DNA of 64,000 nt from positions 1 to 64,000 of the forward strand of contig JALNYZ010000002.1 of assembly GCA_023229575.1 (NCBI GenBank), given 5' to 3'. This document shows positions 28,405-37,190 of this stretch, in pieces. A program made the translations under genes and the position numbers. This DNA is from Prolixibacteraceae bacterium. Lineage in GTDB: Bacteria; Bacteroidota; Bacteroidia; Bacteroidales; Prolixibacteraceae. Position 1 is the first letter of the stretch, and every line of letters begins with the position of its first letter. A model generated the notes under the pieces. That model did not search any database. It worked only from the letters and a program-made list of their open reading frames with translations, and was not told the DNA's origin.

Positions 28405-29310
28405 ATGAAGCGGATTTTTGTATTGCTATACCTTTTATCATTATTTGTTTTTGCTTCTTCTGCCCAGGAATGGATTGTTCCCGCAGAGAACGGAGCCAAA
28501 CTAAGCCCTTTTGCTTTTACCGATTCAACAAGGAAAGCCGGGAGCGATTTGTATAACCTGAATTGCAAATCGTGCCATGGGGATCCTGGTAAAAACAATC
28601 CGGTAAAACTTGTTCCACCTCCCCCTGATCCCGCTTCTGAAAAGATGCAGAAGAATAGTGATGGTGCATTCTTTTATAAAGTTGCGGAAGGTCGCGGATT
28701 GATGCCCTCCTTTAAGAATACCCTTTCGGCTGCAGATACCTGGAAAATAATCTCTTATTTCAGGGGATTTAACGATAAATATGTGCAGGAGGTTGCCAAA
28801 AAACCTGCACCTGGTGTTTCATTGGAACAGGCAATCATGATGCTCACCTGGGAAAACGAAAAAAAACAGGTTAAGGTTGAAGTGACCTCCTTGAAAGAGG
28901 GAACCAGACAACCGGTTGCCGGAGCAGAGTTGAAACTTTTTGCCAAAAGATATTTCGGAAATCTTCAGGTTGGTGAAGCCAGGTCGACGGATAGTCAGGG
29001 TATTGCCCTGTTTAATTTTCCTGAAACTCTTCCTGGTGACTCAACGGGGATGGTTCAGATTTTGGTAAAACCTACCGATGAAAACGCATTTGGTGAGGTC
29101 AATACCATGGCATCAATGAAAATTGGGATACCAACCTATCGGCCACCACTCAACGAGCAACGGGCATTGTGGAATGTGAACAGGAAAACGCCCATCTGGC
29201 TGTTGTCGACCTATATTTTTTCAGTTTTGGCAGTGTGGGCGCTGATCGTCTATGTGATGCTGCAACTGAGACTGTTGTTTAAATCAGGTGAAGAAAATAA
29301 TCCTGAATAA
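28405..29310 (+). CDS. Membrane-anchored monoheme cytochrome c
   Basis: A 301-residue protein with a signal peptide (ending SSAQ near residue 21). A cytochrome c domain (about 40-130) has heme site CKSCHGDPG, preceded by DLYNLNCKS, and axial methionine candidate RGLMPSFKN. A middle beta-sandwich of about 100 residues (PVAGAELKLFAKRYFG) resembles transthyretin-like domains. A C-terminal membrane helix follows (about 268-290, IWLLSTYIFSVLAVWALIVY). It lies in the oxidase operon and probably passes electrons to the caa3 oxidase or links the preceding iron-sulfur protein to it. That role is inferred from position. Confidence 0.85.
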   Translation: MKRIFVLLYLLSLFVFASSAQEWIVPAENGAKLSPFAFTDSTRKAGSDLYNLNCKSCHGDPGKNNPVKLVPPPPDPASEKMQKNSDGAFFYKVAEGRGLMPSFKNTLSAADTWKIISYFRGFNDKYVQEVAKKPAPGVSLEQAIMMLTWENEKKQVKVEVTSLKEGTRQPVAGAELKLFAKRYFGNLQVGEARSTDSQGIALFNFPETLPGDSTGMVQILVKPTDENAFGEVNTMASMKIGIPTYRPPLNEQRALWNVNRKTPIWLLSTYIFSVLAVWALIVYVMLQLRLLFKSGEENNPE

Positions 29311-29330
29311 CTGATATTTAATTTATTGAT

Positions 29331-30110
29331 ATGAAATTTCTTTTTGTATTGGGTTTTATCTTTCTTATTGCAAGCGAAACACAGGCACAGGCAGTTGTTA
29401 GCAAAGAGATTGAAATTGGTATCGTAGAGAAATTGGGTCAGACGATTCCGCCTGACCTTAAATTTTACAATGAAAAGAATGATACCGTTACGTTGGGAAG
29501 TATGATCAACAAGCCTACCGTCCTATCTTTTGTCTATTTCGATTGCCCTAATTTGTGCAGTCCGTTACAGGATGGCATAGCAGATGTGATCGGCAAGACT
29601 GAATTGATCTTGGGTAAAGATTATGATGTAATTACTATCAGTTTTAACACAAAAGATACCCCTGAAAAGGCCAGGGAAAAGAAGAAAAATTTTGTTCAAA
29701 AGATTAAGGATGATCAGCGGGGCAGTTGGAGTTATCTGACAGGTGAGCTGGAGAACATTCAAAAAATTACAGAAGCTGTTGGTTTTAGGTTTAAACCAAC
29801 AGGTATGGATTTTGCGCATCCTTCAACGATCATCATTCTTAGTCCTCAAGGCAAAATTACCCGTTATCTCTATGGTGTTACCTTCCTGCCGTTCGAACTG
29901 AAAATGGCAATTGTGGAGGCACAAAAGGGGCAGGTAGAGCCATCCAGCAACAAACTTTACGATTATTGCTTTGCCTACGATCCGCAATCTAAGACTTATA
30001 CCTTGCAGTTTACCAGACTGTTGGGAAGTTTTGTTCTCGTAATTGGACTATTTTTTGTCCTCTATTTGTACATCAGCTCAAGAAAAAAATCAACCAAAGC
30101 ACCCAAATAA
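29331..30110 (+). CDS. SCO1/SenC copper chaperone for cytochrome oxidase
   Basis: A 259-residue thioredoxin-fold protein with a signal peptide (residues 1-19) and the copper-binding motif DCPNLCSPLQDG (C-x3-C). The conserved distal histidine lies in MDFAHPSTIIIL. A C-terminal membrane helix (about 230-250, LVIGLFFVLYLYIS) anchors it to the inner membrane facing the periplasm. Sco proteins deliver copper to the CuA site of subunit II, whose gene is four genes downstream. Its stop shares the A of the next ATG (TAATG), so translation is probably coupled to coxA. Confidence 0.92.
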   Translation: MKFLFVLGFIFLIASETQAQAVVSKEIEIGIVEKLGQTIPPDLKFYNEKNDTVTLGSMINKPTVLSFVYFDCPNLCSPLQDGIADVIGKTELILGKDYDVITISFNTKDTPEKAREKKKNFVQKIKDDQRGSWSYLTGELENIQKITEAVGFRFKPTGMDFAHPSTIIILSPQGKITRYLYGVTFLPFELKMAIVEAQKGQVEPSSNKLYDYCFAYDPQSKTYTLQFTRLLGSFVLVIGLFFVLYLYISSRKKSTKAPK

Positions 30111-31723
30111 TGACACATTCACCTACCAGTGCACCACTCAACTACCTGAACCACAAAACAGGACTTTGGTCGTGGCTTACCTCAACCGATCACAAACGGA
30201 TTGGCCTGATGTATATGTATACGATTGCTATCTTCTTTTGCGTAGCTGCAATATTGGGACTCTTGATGAGGATTGAGAAGATGGCCCCCGGCCAGACCAT
30301 CATGACGGCCCAAACCTACAATGGTATGTTCACGATCCATGGCATCATCATGATTTTTATTGTCGTCATTCCAGGCCTGGCCGCGGTCTTTGGCAACATT
30401 TTTTTACCAATCATGATTGGGGCCAAGGATGTAGCTTTTCCCAAACTCAACCTCTTCTCCTGGTATGTTTTCATTACCGGAGCCATCCTGGGACTCTACT
30501 CACAGTTTGCCAACGGTAACTCACCCGATACGGGCTGGACATTCTATGTTCCATACAGTGCTGCCGCCTCGTCCAATGTGGTGATCGCGTTAACTGCAGC
30601 TTTCGTTTTGGGATTTGCTTCTATTCTCACCGGACTCAATTTTATTGTAACCATTCATCGGATGCGGGCTCCGGGCATGACCTGGTTCCGAATGCCACTC
30701 TTTCCCTGGTCGCTCTATGCTACTGCCTGGATCCAGCTTCTGGCCACTCCAATCGTTGGCATTACACTGCTGATGGTTATTGCCGAGCGAACATTGCATA
30801 TAGGTTTTTTTGATCCTGCGCTCGGGGGAGATCCGGTTTTGTATCAGCACTTGTTCTGGATCTATTCGCATCCTGCGGTCTACGTCATGATTTTACCCGC
30901 AATGGGGGTCGTAACGGAAATCTTTCCGACATTCAGTCAGAAACCTGTTTTCGGATATGTGCCCATCGTCTTTTCGAGCCTGGCCATTGCCCTGGTCGGA
31001 TATTTTGTTTGGGGACACCATATGTTTACCTCCGGGATCAGCTACGAATCGAGGTGGTTCTTCTCCTTCCTTACTTTCTTGGTTGCCATTCCGAGTGCCA
31101 TCAAGGTATTTAACTGGCTTTCCACAATGTATGGCGGATCTGTTGACCTGAAACCACCGCTTCTTTTTGCCATCTCCTTTATCTTTCTCTTTACGATCGG
31201 AGGATTTACAGGATTGACTCTTGGATCGCTTGCTACAAACATACAGCTTCACAACACCGATTTTGTGGTAGCGCACTTTCATTATATAATTTTTGGTGGT
31301 ATGGGTTTTGCCTTTTTTGCTGCCATACATTACTGGTTTCCAAAGATTTATGGCAAAATGTACAACTTCAAATGGGCCAATATCTCCTGGGTATTTCTTT
31401 TCGTGGGCTTTAACCTGCTCTATTTTCCGTTGTTCGTGATTGGCATCCAGGGTATGCCTAGACGTTATTTCGATTACGATCCCAAATTTCAGACAGGCGA
31501 GATGCTCTCTACCATTGGTGCATTTATTCTCATTTTCGGATTAATCATAATGATTTCTAATTTGGTTTATGGCAGCCGTCGCGGTGCCATTGCACCGGCC
31601 AATCCATGGCATGGGGTGACACTCGAATGGCAGATTCCATCTCCTCCGCCTCACGAAAACTTTGATGAGATACCTGTGATAACTCATGAACCTTACCGGT
31701 TTGATAACCCTCACACCAATTAA
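30110..31723 (+). CDS. ctaD: Cytochrome c oxidase subunit I (A2 type)
   Basis: A 537-residue, 12-helix catalytic subunit that reduces oxygen and pumps protons. The N-terminus includes TSTDHKRIGLMYMYTIA. The heme a ligand lies in FTIHGIIMIFIVVIPG. The CuB and Tyr region is FWIYSHPAVYVMILPAMG, with the YSHP motif of the A2 subfamily replacing the glutamate of A1 enzymes. WGHHMFTSG holds the CuB histidine pair and DFVVAHFHYIIFGGMGF the heme a/a3 ligands. Overlaps the Sco stop by one base; subunit III follows 11 bases later. Confidence 0.97.
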   Translation: MTHSPTSAPLNYLNHKTGLWSWLTSTDHKRIGLMYMYTIAIFFCVAAILGLLMRIEKMAPGQTIMTAQTYNGMFTIHGIIMIFIVVIPGLAAVFGNIFLPIMIGAKDVAFPKLNLFSWYVFITGAILGLYSQFANGNSPDTGWTFYVPYSAAASSNVVIALTAAFVLGFASILTGLNFIVTIHRMRAPGMTWFRMPLFPWSLYATAWIQLLATPIVGITLLMVIAERTLHIGFFDPALGGDPVLYQHLFWIYSHPAVYVMILPAMGVVTEIFPTFSQKPVFGYVPIVFSSLAIALVGYFVWGHHMFTSGISYESRWFFSFLTFLVAIPSAIKVFNWLSTMYGGSVDLKPPLLFAISFIFLFTIGGFTGLTLGSLATNIQLHNTDFVVAHFHYIIFGGMGFAFFAAIHYWFPKIYGKMYNFKWANISWVFLFVGFNLLYFPLFVIGIQGMPRRYFDYDPKFQTGEMLSTIGAFILIFGLIIMISNLVYGSRRGAIAPANPWHGVTLEWQIPSPPPHENFDEIPVITHEPYRFDNPHTN

Positions 31724-31734
31724 AAAAATATCCT

Positions 31735-32346
31735 ATGTCGACAACCGAACACAGTGAATTTATTGACAGCGATACCGGGAAACTAGGGATGTGGCTCTTC
31801 CTTTTCACCGAGCTCTTTCTGTTTGGAGGATTGTTTATCGTCTATTCCGTTATGCGTTCTAAATATGCAGCCGATTTTCACCATGCTGCCCTTGAGTTAA
31901 ATGCTTTCGTAGGCGCCACCAACACTGTTGTCCTGCTGGTGAGTAGTATGACCGTGGCCATGTCACTGACTGCGATCCAGCAGAAACGTGCCGGTAAGGC
32001 GATGGGATTGCTCTTTATTACACTTTTGCTGGCAGGGGTATTCATGGTGAATAAATACTTTGAGTGGGGCCATAAGTTCGGACTTCATTTGTATCCCGGG
32101 TCCGATGTGATGAAAGGCCTTCCGCATGGCGAAATCATGTTCTTTGGCCTCTATTACATGATGACCGGACTTCACGCCTTACATGTGATCATCGGTGGTA
32201 TTCTGCTTACCATTGTCATTTTCAGAATAAAATCGGGCAAAATCAACGCCGGGCACTATTTATTACAGGAAAACAGCGCTTTATACTGGCACCTGGTCGA
32301 TTTGATCTGGATTTTTCTCTTTCCTCTGCTTTATCTGATCACCTAA
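31735..32346 (+). CDS. ctaE: Cytochrome c oxidase subunit III
   Basis: A 203-residue membrane protein with five helices, the short bacterial form of oxidase subunit III. KLGMWLFLFTELFLFGGLFI contains the conserved glutamate in helix I. TGLHALHVIIGGILL and SALYWHLVDLIWIFLFPLLY are the hallmark C-terminal helices. It stabilises subunit I and its proton uptake. Eleven bases separate it from ctaD; a hairpin follows its stop. Confidence 0.95.
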   Translation: MSTTEHSEFIDSDTGKLGMWLFLFTELFLFGGLFIVYSVMRSKYAADFHHAALELNAFVGATNTVVLLVSSMTVAMSLTAIQQKRAGKAMGLLFITLLLAGVFMVNKYFEWGHKFGLHLYPGSDVMKGLPHGEIMFFGLYYMMTGLHALHVIIGGILLTIVIFRIKSGKINAGHYLLQENSALYWHLVDLIWIFLFPLLYLIT

Positions 32347-32373
32347 CAGCATTTAATGGTACCCAGAATGCTG
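32347..32373 (+). terminator. Small hairpin within the oxidase operon
   Basis: CAGCATT and AATGCTG pair (7 bp, 13-base loop) directly after the ctaE stop, in the only sizeable gap (106 bases) of the operon. Without a T-run it is more likely a transcript-processing or attenuation element than a full stop. Confidence 0.35.
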
Positions 32374-32452
32374 ATTTCCATCTGTTTCAGGGAAATTGGC
32401 TTTTGGGTTGCTAAATTTATTTTAATAAAGTTTCATATCAAAGATATTACGA

Positions 32453-32737
32453 ATGAAGAACCATGAAAATCACGTTTCCACCGACTCACTGAATTGGAAA
32501 GTATTGGTTATCTTATTGATTTTAACCACGATATCCATCCTTGCCGTTAAAGTTCATTTGGGCGCATACACTGTTGCATTGGCATTAATTCTGGCGTCGG
32601 TAAAAGTTACCATTGTGCTTACCTACTTTATGCACCTTAAATTTGAAAATTCACTCCTGCGTTTGATGGTCGGCGGCGTATTTCTCCTTTTTGCCGTTGT
32701 CATTGCCATCACATTTATTGACTACTTTTTCAGATAA
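32453..32737 (+). CDS. Cytochrome c oxidase subunit IV
   Basis: A 94-residue protein with three membrane helices (about 17-35, 40-60, 66-92), the usual shape of the small prokaryotic subunit IV (COX4_pro). TIVLTYFMHLKFENS in the second helix is characteristic. It supports assembly and stability of the oxidase. It starts 106 bases after ctaE and ends 11 bases before the subunit II gene. Confidence 0.88.
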   Translation: MKNHENHVSTDSLNWKVLVILLILTTISILAVKVHLGAYTVALALILASVKVTIVLTYFMHLKFENSLLRLMVGGVFLLFAVVIAITFIDYFFR

Positions 32738-32748
32738 TTCCAAAAACT

Positions 32749-33684
32749 ATGGAAACACTATTCAACGAGGGTTCTAACCTGGCCGGAGCTGTCGATAGGG
32801 CTTTTATTTTCATCTTTGCCATCTCCTTTATTTTCACCATTGGGATTACTGCTTTAATGATCTATATTCTGATCCATTTTTCGCGGAAAAGAAATAAAAA
32901 TCCCCAACAATTTTCTCACAATACAAAACTCGAAGTGATCTGGACAGTCGTTCCATTGATCATTGTTTTGGTGATGTTTTATTTCGGTTGGGTTGGATTT
33001 GCCCCCATGCGGCAGGTACCCAAAGATGCAATGCCTGTCACCGTGATTGGGCGCATGTGGAGCTGGGATTTTGATTACGGGAATGGCAAAATATCCAAAG
33101 AGCTGGTGGTCCCTTACAACAAAAATGTAAAACTGAACCTGGTTTCAGTAGATGTCAACCACAGCCTGTTTATACCTGCCTTCAGGGTTAAGGAGGATGT
33201 GATTCCTGGTTACAATAACTACCTGTGGTTCAGGCCTATCATGAAAGGGACTTTCGATGTTTATTGCACCGAATATTGCGGACTGGCCCACTCGGCAATG
33301 ACTGCAAAAGCGGTGGTTGTGGATAGTCTTGAGTTCAACAAGTGGCTTGCAGACTTGAAAGTTACTGGAAACCTGCCTGATCATCCGGGGCTTGCCATCA
33401 TCAAGGCCAATGCCTGCCTGACCTGCCATTCGATGGATGGATCAAAGATAATTGGGTCTTCCTTCAAGGGTTTGTTCGGGCGAAAAACTGTGGTTGTGAC
33501 CGATGCAGGCGAAAAGGAGATTGAAGCGACGGCCGATTACATCAAGAAATCGATCATAGACCCGAATGCTGATGTTGTGAAGGGGTTCAACAAGGGGCTC
33601 ATGCAATCGTACAAAGAGAAAATCTCAGCTGAAGACCTGGATAAAATTGTAGATTATTTCAAAGGCGATAATGAAACAAAGTAA
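32749..33684 (+). CDS. ctaC: caa3-type oxidase subunit II with fused cytochrome c
   Basis: A 311-residue protein: two N-terminal membrane helices (about 15-40 and 62-82), then the periplasmic CuA domain. DVNHSLFIPAFRVKEDVIPG and VYCTEYCGLAHSAMTAK provide the CuA ligands. A C-terminal monoheme cytochrome c domain follows (about 215-311) with ACLTCHSMDGSKIIG and an axial methionine candidate near GLMQSYKEK. The fusion defines the caa3 class. It receives electrons from soluble or anchored cytochrome c. It has no lipobox, so it is held by its helices. The last 14 bases overlap the heme O synthase start. Confidence 0.96.
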   Translation: METLFNEGSNLAGAVDRAFIFIFAISFIFTIGITALMIYILIHFSRKRNKNPQQFSHNTKLEVIWTVVPLIIVLVMFYFGWVGFAPMRQVPKDAMPVTVIGRMWSWDFDYGNGKISKELVVPYNKNVKLNLVSVDVNHSLFIPAFRVKEDVIPGYNNYLWFRPIMKGTFDVYCTEYCGLAHSAMTAKAVVVDSLEFNKWLADLKVTGNLPDHPGLAIIKANACLTCHSMDGSKIIGSSFKGLFGRKTVVVTDAGEKEIEATADYIKKSIIDPNADVVKGFNKGLMQSYKEKISAEDLDKIVDYFKGDNETK

Positions 33685-34543
33685 GTACAGAACTATTTTT
33701 TCGATATTTAGCAGGTTGATCAGGGCGCGACTCTCCATGATGGTTACTTTTTCGGCGCTGACTGGGTATTTTATGTCAGGCAGCAAGCCAGATGCATCAC
33801 TTGTTTTTCTGTTTTTCGGAATTTTCCTCCTGTCTTCGGGGGCATCTGTCTTGAACCAGGTGCAGGAATACAAACAAGATGCATTGATGAAGCGAACAGG
33901 GAAACGGCCAATTCCTGCCGGTGAAATTTCAGGCACAAACGCCTTCTTACTCTCTGTATTCCTAATTGTTACCGGCTCATTCCTTCTCTTGTACAATGGC
34001 TGGATTCCCGTGATCCTGGGTCTTTTAAATGTGGTATTTTACAACCTGATATATACCCCGCTGAAGACCAGAAGTTGGATTGCCATCCTGCCCGGCGCAT
34101 TGGTTGGAGGAGTTCCTCCGTTGATTGGCTGGACATCAGCAGGATATTATTTGTTTCATCCCAATGCCATCTTCCTTTTCATCTTCGTATGCCTCTGGCA
34201 GGTTCCCCATTTTTGGCTTCTGATGATCAAATATGGCAAGGAGTACGAAAGGGCAGGATTTTCTTCTATTTCGAAGATTTTAAGCGAATTGCAGATAAAA
34301 CAGGTGGTCTTCTTTTGGGGATTGTTTACCTCCTTATTTCTGCTACTTTTCCCACTTTTCGGTTTTTTACTTCACCCTGTTTTGATTGGAACACTGATCT
34401 TGACCAACATTTATTTCATCCGCCAATTTTATAAATATCTGTTCATTGAAACTGAAACAGGTACGATTCGCAAGGCATTTATTTTGATCAACATGTATGC
34501 GATGGTTGTTTTTATTCAATTGGCAATCAATGCATTGATATAA
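33671..34543 (+). CDS. ctaB: Heme O synthase (protoheme IX farnesyltransferase)
   Basis: A 290-residue UbiA-family membrane prenyltransferase that converts heme b to heme O, precursor of heme A. NQVQEYKQDALMKRTGKRPI is the first Asp-rich prenyl-diphosphate site with the family's KRP signature. YTPLKTRSWIAILPGALVGG is the second conserved segment. Nine hydrophobic segments fit the family. It overlaps ctaC by 14 bases and shares the A of its TAA with the next ATG. No ctaA (heme A synthase) lies in the window. Confidence 0.95.
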   Translation: MKQSKYRTIFSIFSRLIRARLSMMVTFSALTGYFMSGSKPDASLVFLFFGIFLLSSGASVLNQVQEYKQDALMKRTGKRPIPAGEISGTNAFLLSVFLIVTGSFLLLYNGWIPVILGLLNVVFYNLIYTPLKTRSWIAILPGALVGGVPPLIGWTSAGYYLFHPNAIFLFIFVCLWQVPHFWLLMIKYGKEYERAGFSSISKILSELQIKQVVFFWGLFTSLFLLLFPLFGFLLHPVLIGTLILTNIYFIRQFYKYLFIETETGTIRKAFILINMYAMVVFIQLAINALI

Positions 34544-34857
34544 TGACAAGAGTAGCCTTTAAAATGAAGCTAAAGCCTGGATTTCTGAAAGAATATAAAA
34601 AACGGCACGACGAAATCTGGCCGGCATTGTCTTTGGAGTTATCAAATGCCGGAATAACTGACTATTCCATCTTTTTCGATGAGGAGTCCAACGCACTCTT
34701 CGCCGTCCAGAAACAATCGGATAATAGTACAGCGGATCTCCTCCCACAAACTGAAATTGTGAAAAAATGGTGGAAGTTTATGGCTGAAATCATGGAGGTT
34801 AATCCGGACAATTCGCCGGTTTCGGTGCCGTTAACCGAAGTTTTTCACCAGGATTAG
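34543..34857 (+). CDS. rhaM: L-rhamnose mutarotase family protein
   Basis: A 104-residue ferredoxin-like-fold protein of the RhaM family that interconverts alpha and beta anomers of L-rhamnose. Typical features are the early PGFLKEYKKRHDEIWP with the catalytic histidine (H23), the central ITDYSIFFDE and the C-terminal VKKWWKFMAEIMEVNP. It is fused translationally (TAATG) to ctaB at the end of the oxidase operon, an unexpected place for a sugar mutarotase. No other rhamnose gene is in the window. Confidence 0.85.
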   Translation: MTRVAFKMKLKPGFLKEYKKRHDEIWPALSLELSNAGITDYSIFFDEESNALFAVQKQSDNSTADLLPQTEIVKKWWKFMAEIMEVNPDNSPVSVPLTEVFHQD

Positions 34858-34891
34858 AATTCTCCCGGTCTATTTTTCGGCCTTAATGTTT

Positions 34892-35177
34892 TTACTGATA
34901 ATAGAATACTTCATCTCCGGGATATTTGTGTGGCGCATGTGTTGCTTGTTTTGGCCCGACTACACGTTAATCCATCCGGCAGGAAATTCTGTTCGATAAA
35001 CCAGTACTGGTATCCAACCGGGGTTTTGACGGTTTTATCCATGTTAAATTTGTTGATACAGTTGTCGATGTTGTATTTATTTCCTTCCTGAGATGTTTTT
35101 TTGTCCGCTTCCTGTCCTAAAGATCTAAAAGTCAGAATGAATAATGCGAAAAGGGTAAAAAAAAGTTTATGTTTCAT
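34892..35177 (-). pseudogene. Truncated, frameshifted cupin protein
   Basis: The minus-strand frame from 35177 begins with a signal peptide (MKHKLFFTLFALFILTFRSLGQ) and continues MDKTVKTPVGYQYWFIEQNF, the usual lead-in to a secreted cupin domain. After LPDGLT the reading breaks. The next part lies in another frame, VGPKQATHAPHKYPGDEVFY, which is the metal-binding start of the cupin with its two histidines. That frame ends at a TAA at 34892. The rest of the cupin barrel is absent, so this is a remnant. Confidence 0.6.
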
Positions 35178-35299
35178 AAATTTCTGCTCATTATGGATGC
35201 TGCAATGTAGTCAAAATGTCATTTGTAACTAAATACTGTTTTTCAATTATTTTATTAATTTCGGAGTGAAGTTAACCTTTGACAATTCATTCGGCTACC

Positions 35300-36319
35300 A
35301 TGAAAAAATACAGTGTTGGTATTGTTGGTTACAGTTGGGCTGCTGGGGCCCACATTGATGCAATTAATAAAACATCCACAGGACTGGTCTCGGCTGTTTG
35401 TTCGTCCCGGAGACTTGATCCTGCATTGGTTAGCGCATCGCATGGATGTCAAATAAAGTGTTATACTAATCTAGCAGAGATGTTGGCCGATCCTGAGCTT
35501 GATGTCATCTCTATCTGCAGTTATCCTTCTGAACATGCCCAACAGGCTATTCTTGCCGCCAAGGCCGGAAAACACCTCATCATTGAGAAACCACTTGCCC
35601 TGAACTGGTCCGACTGTCTCGCCGTCAGGGATGCTGTTGATGAAGCGGGAGTCAAAACATGTGTCTGTTTTGAATGTCGGTATTCAAGTCAGTTTATTAC
35701 CATCAAGTCTATTATCGATAAGGGATTACTTGGTCAAATTCATTATGGTGAAGTTGATTATTACCATGGTATTGGCCCATGGTACGGGCAATACCGCTGG
35801 AATATCAGCAAGGCAATTGCAGGAAGCAGTCTTCTCTCTGCCGGGTGTCACGCATTGGATGCCTTGTTGCTTTGCATGGGAAATGAAGTGGCTTCGATTC
35901 ATGGTTTTACCACCAACTCTTCCAACGAAGATTTTGCCAAATATGATTATCCGACTACCTCTGTCAGTATCCTTAAATTCAAAAATGGAAGCGTTGGGAA
36001 AGTTGCCTCTGTGATCGACTGTCTGCAACCCTACTATTTTCACGTACATCTTGTGGGAAGCGAGGGCAGTTTGCTCGACAACAAATTTTACTCCACACAG
36101 TTGAAAGGTCTGAACAAAGGCAAGTGGAGTGAGCTCTCCATGAAGATGCTTGACTCGGGAGATGTTTCCGATCACCCGTACCAGTTGCAATTCGAGACCT
36201 TCTTCCAATCCCTGGCGGAAGGTAAAGAGATGCCGCTGACCAATTTGGCGGAAGCGCTGCATACCCATAAAATAATGTTTGCTGCTGACAATTCGGCCTC
36301 GCAAAATAGTTTACAATAA
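35300..36319 (+). CDS. Gfo/Idh/MocA-family sugar oxidoreductase
   Basis: A 339-residue NAD(P)-dependent dehydrogenase. The ATG at 35300 is preferred over 35279 because it opens directly with MKKYSVGIVGYSWAAGAHID, the first Rossmann strand. ISICSYPSEHAQQAILAAKA and KHLIIEKPLALNW carry the family's EKP motif. The C-terminal alpha/beta domain has GSSLLSAGCHALDALLLCMG with the His usual at the active site. It is followed 24 bases later by the PIG-L gene and then a NagB-like gene, so a joint role in amino-sugar turnover is plausible. Substrate not identified. Confidence 0.88.
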   Translation: MKKYSVGIVGYSWAAGAHIDAINKTSTGLVSAVCSSRRLDPALVSASHGCQIKCYTNLAEMLADPELDVISICSYPSEHAQQAILAAKAGKHLIIEKPLALNWSDCLAVRDAVDEAGVKTCVCFECRYSSQFITIKSIIDKGLLGQIHYGEVDYYHGIGPWYGQYRWNISKAIAGSSLLSAGCHALDALLLCMGNEVASIHGFTTNSSNEDFAKYDYPTTSVSILKFKNGSVGKVASVIDCLQPYYFHVHLVGSEGSLLDNKFYSTQLKGLNKGKWSELSMKMLDSGDVSDHPYQLQFETFFQSLAEGKEMPLTNLAEALHTHKIMFAADNSASQNSLQ

Positions 36320-36343
36320 CAAACAACATCAAATTTTATCGCT

Positions 36344-37102
36344 ATGGAAAAGAGGGTTTTAGGAATATTTTCGCATCCTGATGATGCTGAGATCATGGCT
36401 GCCGGAACACTTTCGTTGTTAAAAAAAGCAGGTTGGATGGTACATATGGCAACCATGACCCCGGGTGACAAAGGGTCTGCCGAACTTTCGCGGGAAGAGA
36501 TAAGCGCTATCAGAAGGGTCGAAGCGGCAAATTCCGCTGCATTACTGGACGCCACCTACCATTGCCTGGAATTCGAAGATGTCTATATAGCCTACGACAA
36601 GGATTCGATTAACAAGACTACGGCTTTGATCAGAAAAGTCAAACCTTCGTTGGTGCTTACTGCCAGCCCGACAGATTACATGGTCGATCACGAAATAACC
36701 AGTCGGATTGTTCTGACGGCTTGTTTTTCGGCAGGAATGAAAAATTTGGAGGTGAGCGAGCCAATTCTTGAAGGGGTGCCAACCCTCTATTACAGTGATC
36801 CTTTGGATGGTAAAGATCTGCTTGGAAATCCAATTCAGCCTACGGTTTATGTGGATATCACCGGCGAGATGCCCATCAAGGAGGAGATGTTGGGCTGTCA
36901 CGAAACTCAGCGAAGCTGGCTTAGATCGCATCACAAAATGGATGAGTATATTCTTGCCATGAAAAGATTTTCAGCCAAAAGAGGCGCTGAGATCAATGTA
37001 AAATATGCGGAAGGTTTCAGGCAGCATCTTGGCCATGCCTTTCCGCAGCAGAATTTGTTGAAGGAGGCGCTTGGAGAGCTGGTTAGGAATAATGAGATAT
37101 GA
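36344..37102 (+). CDS. PIG-L/LmbE-family deacetylase
   Basis: A 252-residue zinc-dependent de-N-acetylase. IFSHPDDAEIMAAGTLSLLK (about residues 7-26) contains the H-P-D-D metal and catalytic motif, and YMVDHEITSRIV supplies the third zinc histidine. The family removes acetyl from GlcNAc-containing molecules. It lies between an oxidoreductase and a glucosamine-6-phosphate deaminase-like protein. The three could convert an N-acetyl amino-sugar derivative to a phosphorylated keto-sugar. No signal peptide, so cytosolic. An AT-rich ATGAGATATGAG-type repeat follows the stop. Confidence 0.9.
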   Translation: MEKRVLGIFSHPDDAEIMAAGTLSLLKKAGWMVHMATMTPGDKGSAELSREEISAIRRVEAANSAALLDATYHCLEFEDVYIAYDKDSINKTTALIRKVKPSLVLTASPTDYMVDHEITSRIVLTACFSAGMKNLEVSEPILEGVPTLYYSDPLDGKDLLGNPIQPTVYVDITGEMPIKEEMLGCHETQRSWLRSHHKMDEYILAMKRFSAKRGAEINVKYAEGFRQHLGHAFPQQNLLKEALGELVRNNEI

Positions 37103-37190
37103 GATATGAGTGATTAACGATTGGGTATGAAATATCATTGTCATTTGTCAACTCTAAGATAATAAATTTGATAACTAAAATATTATAATC

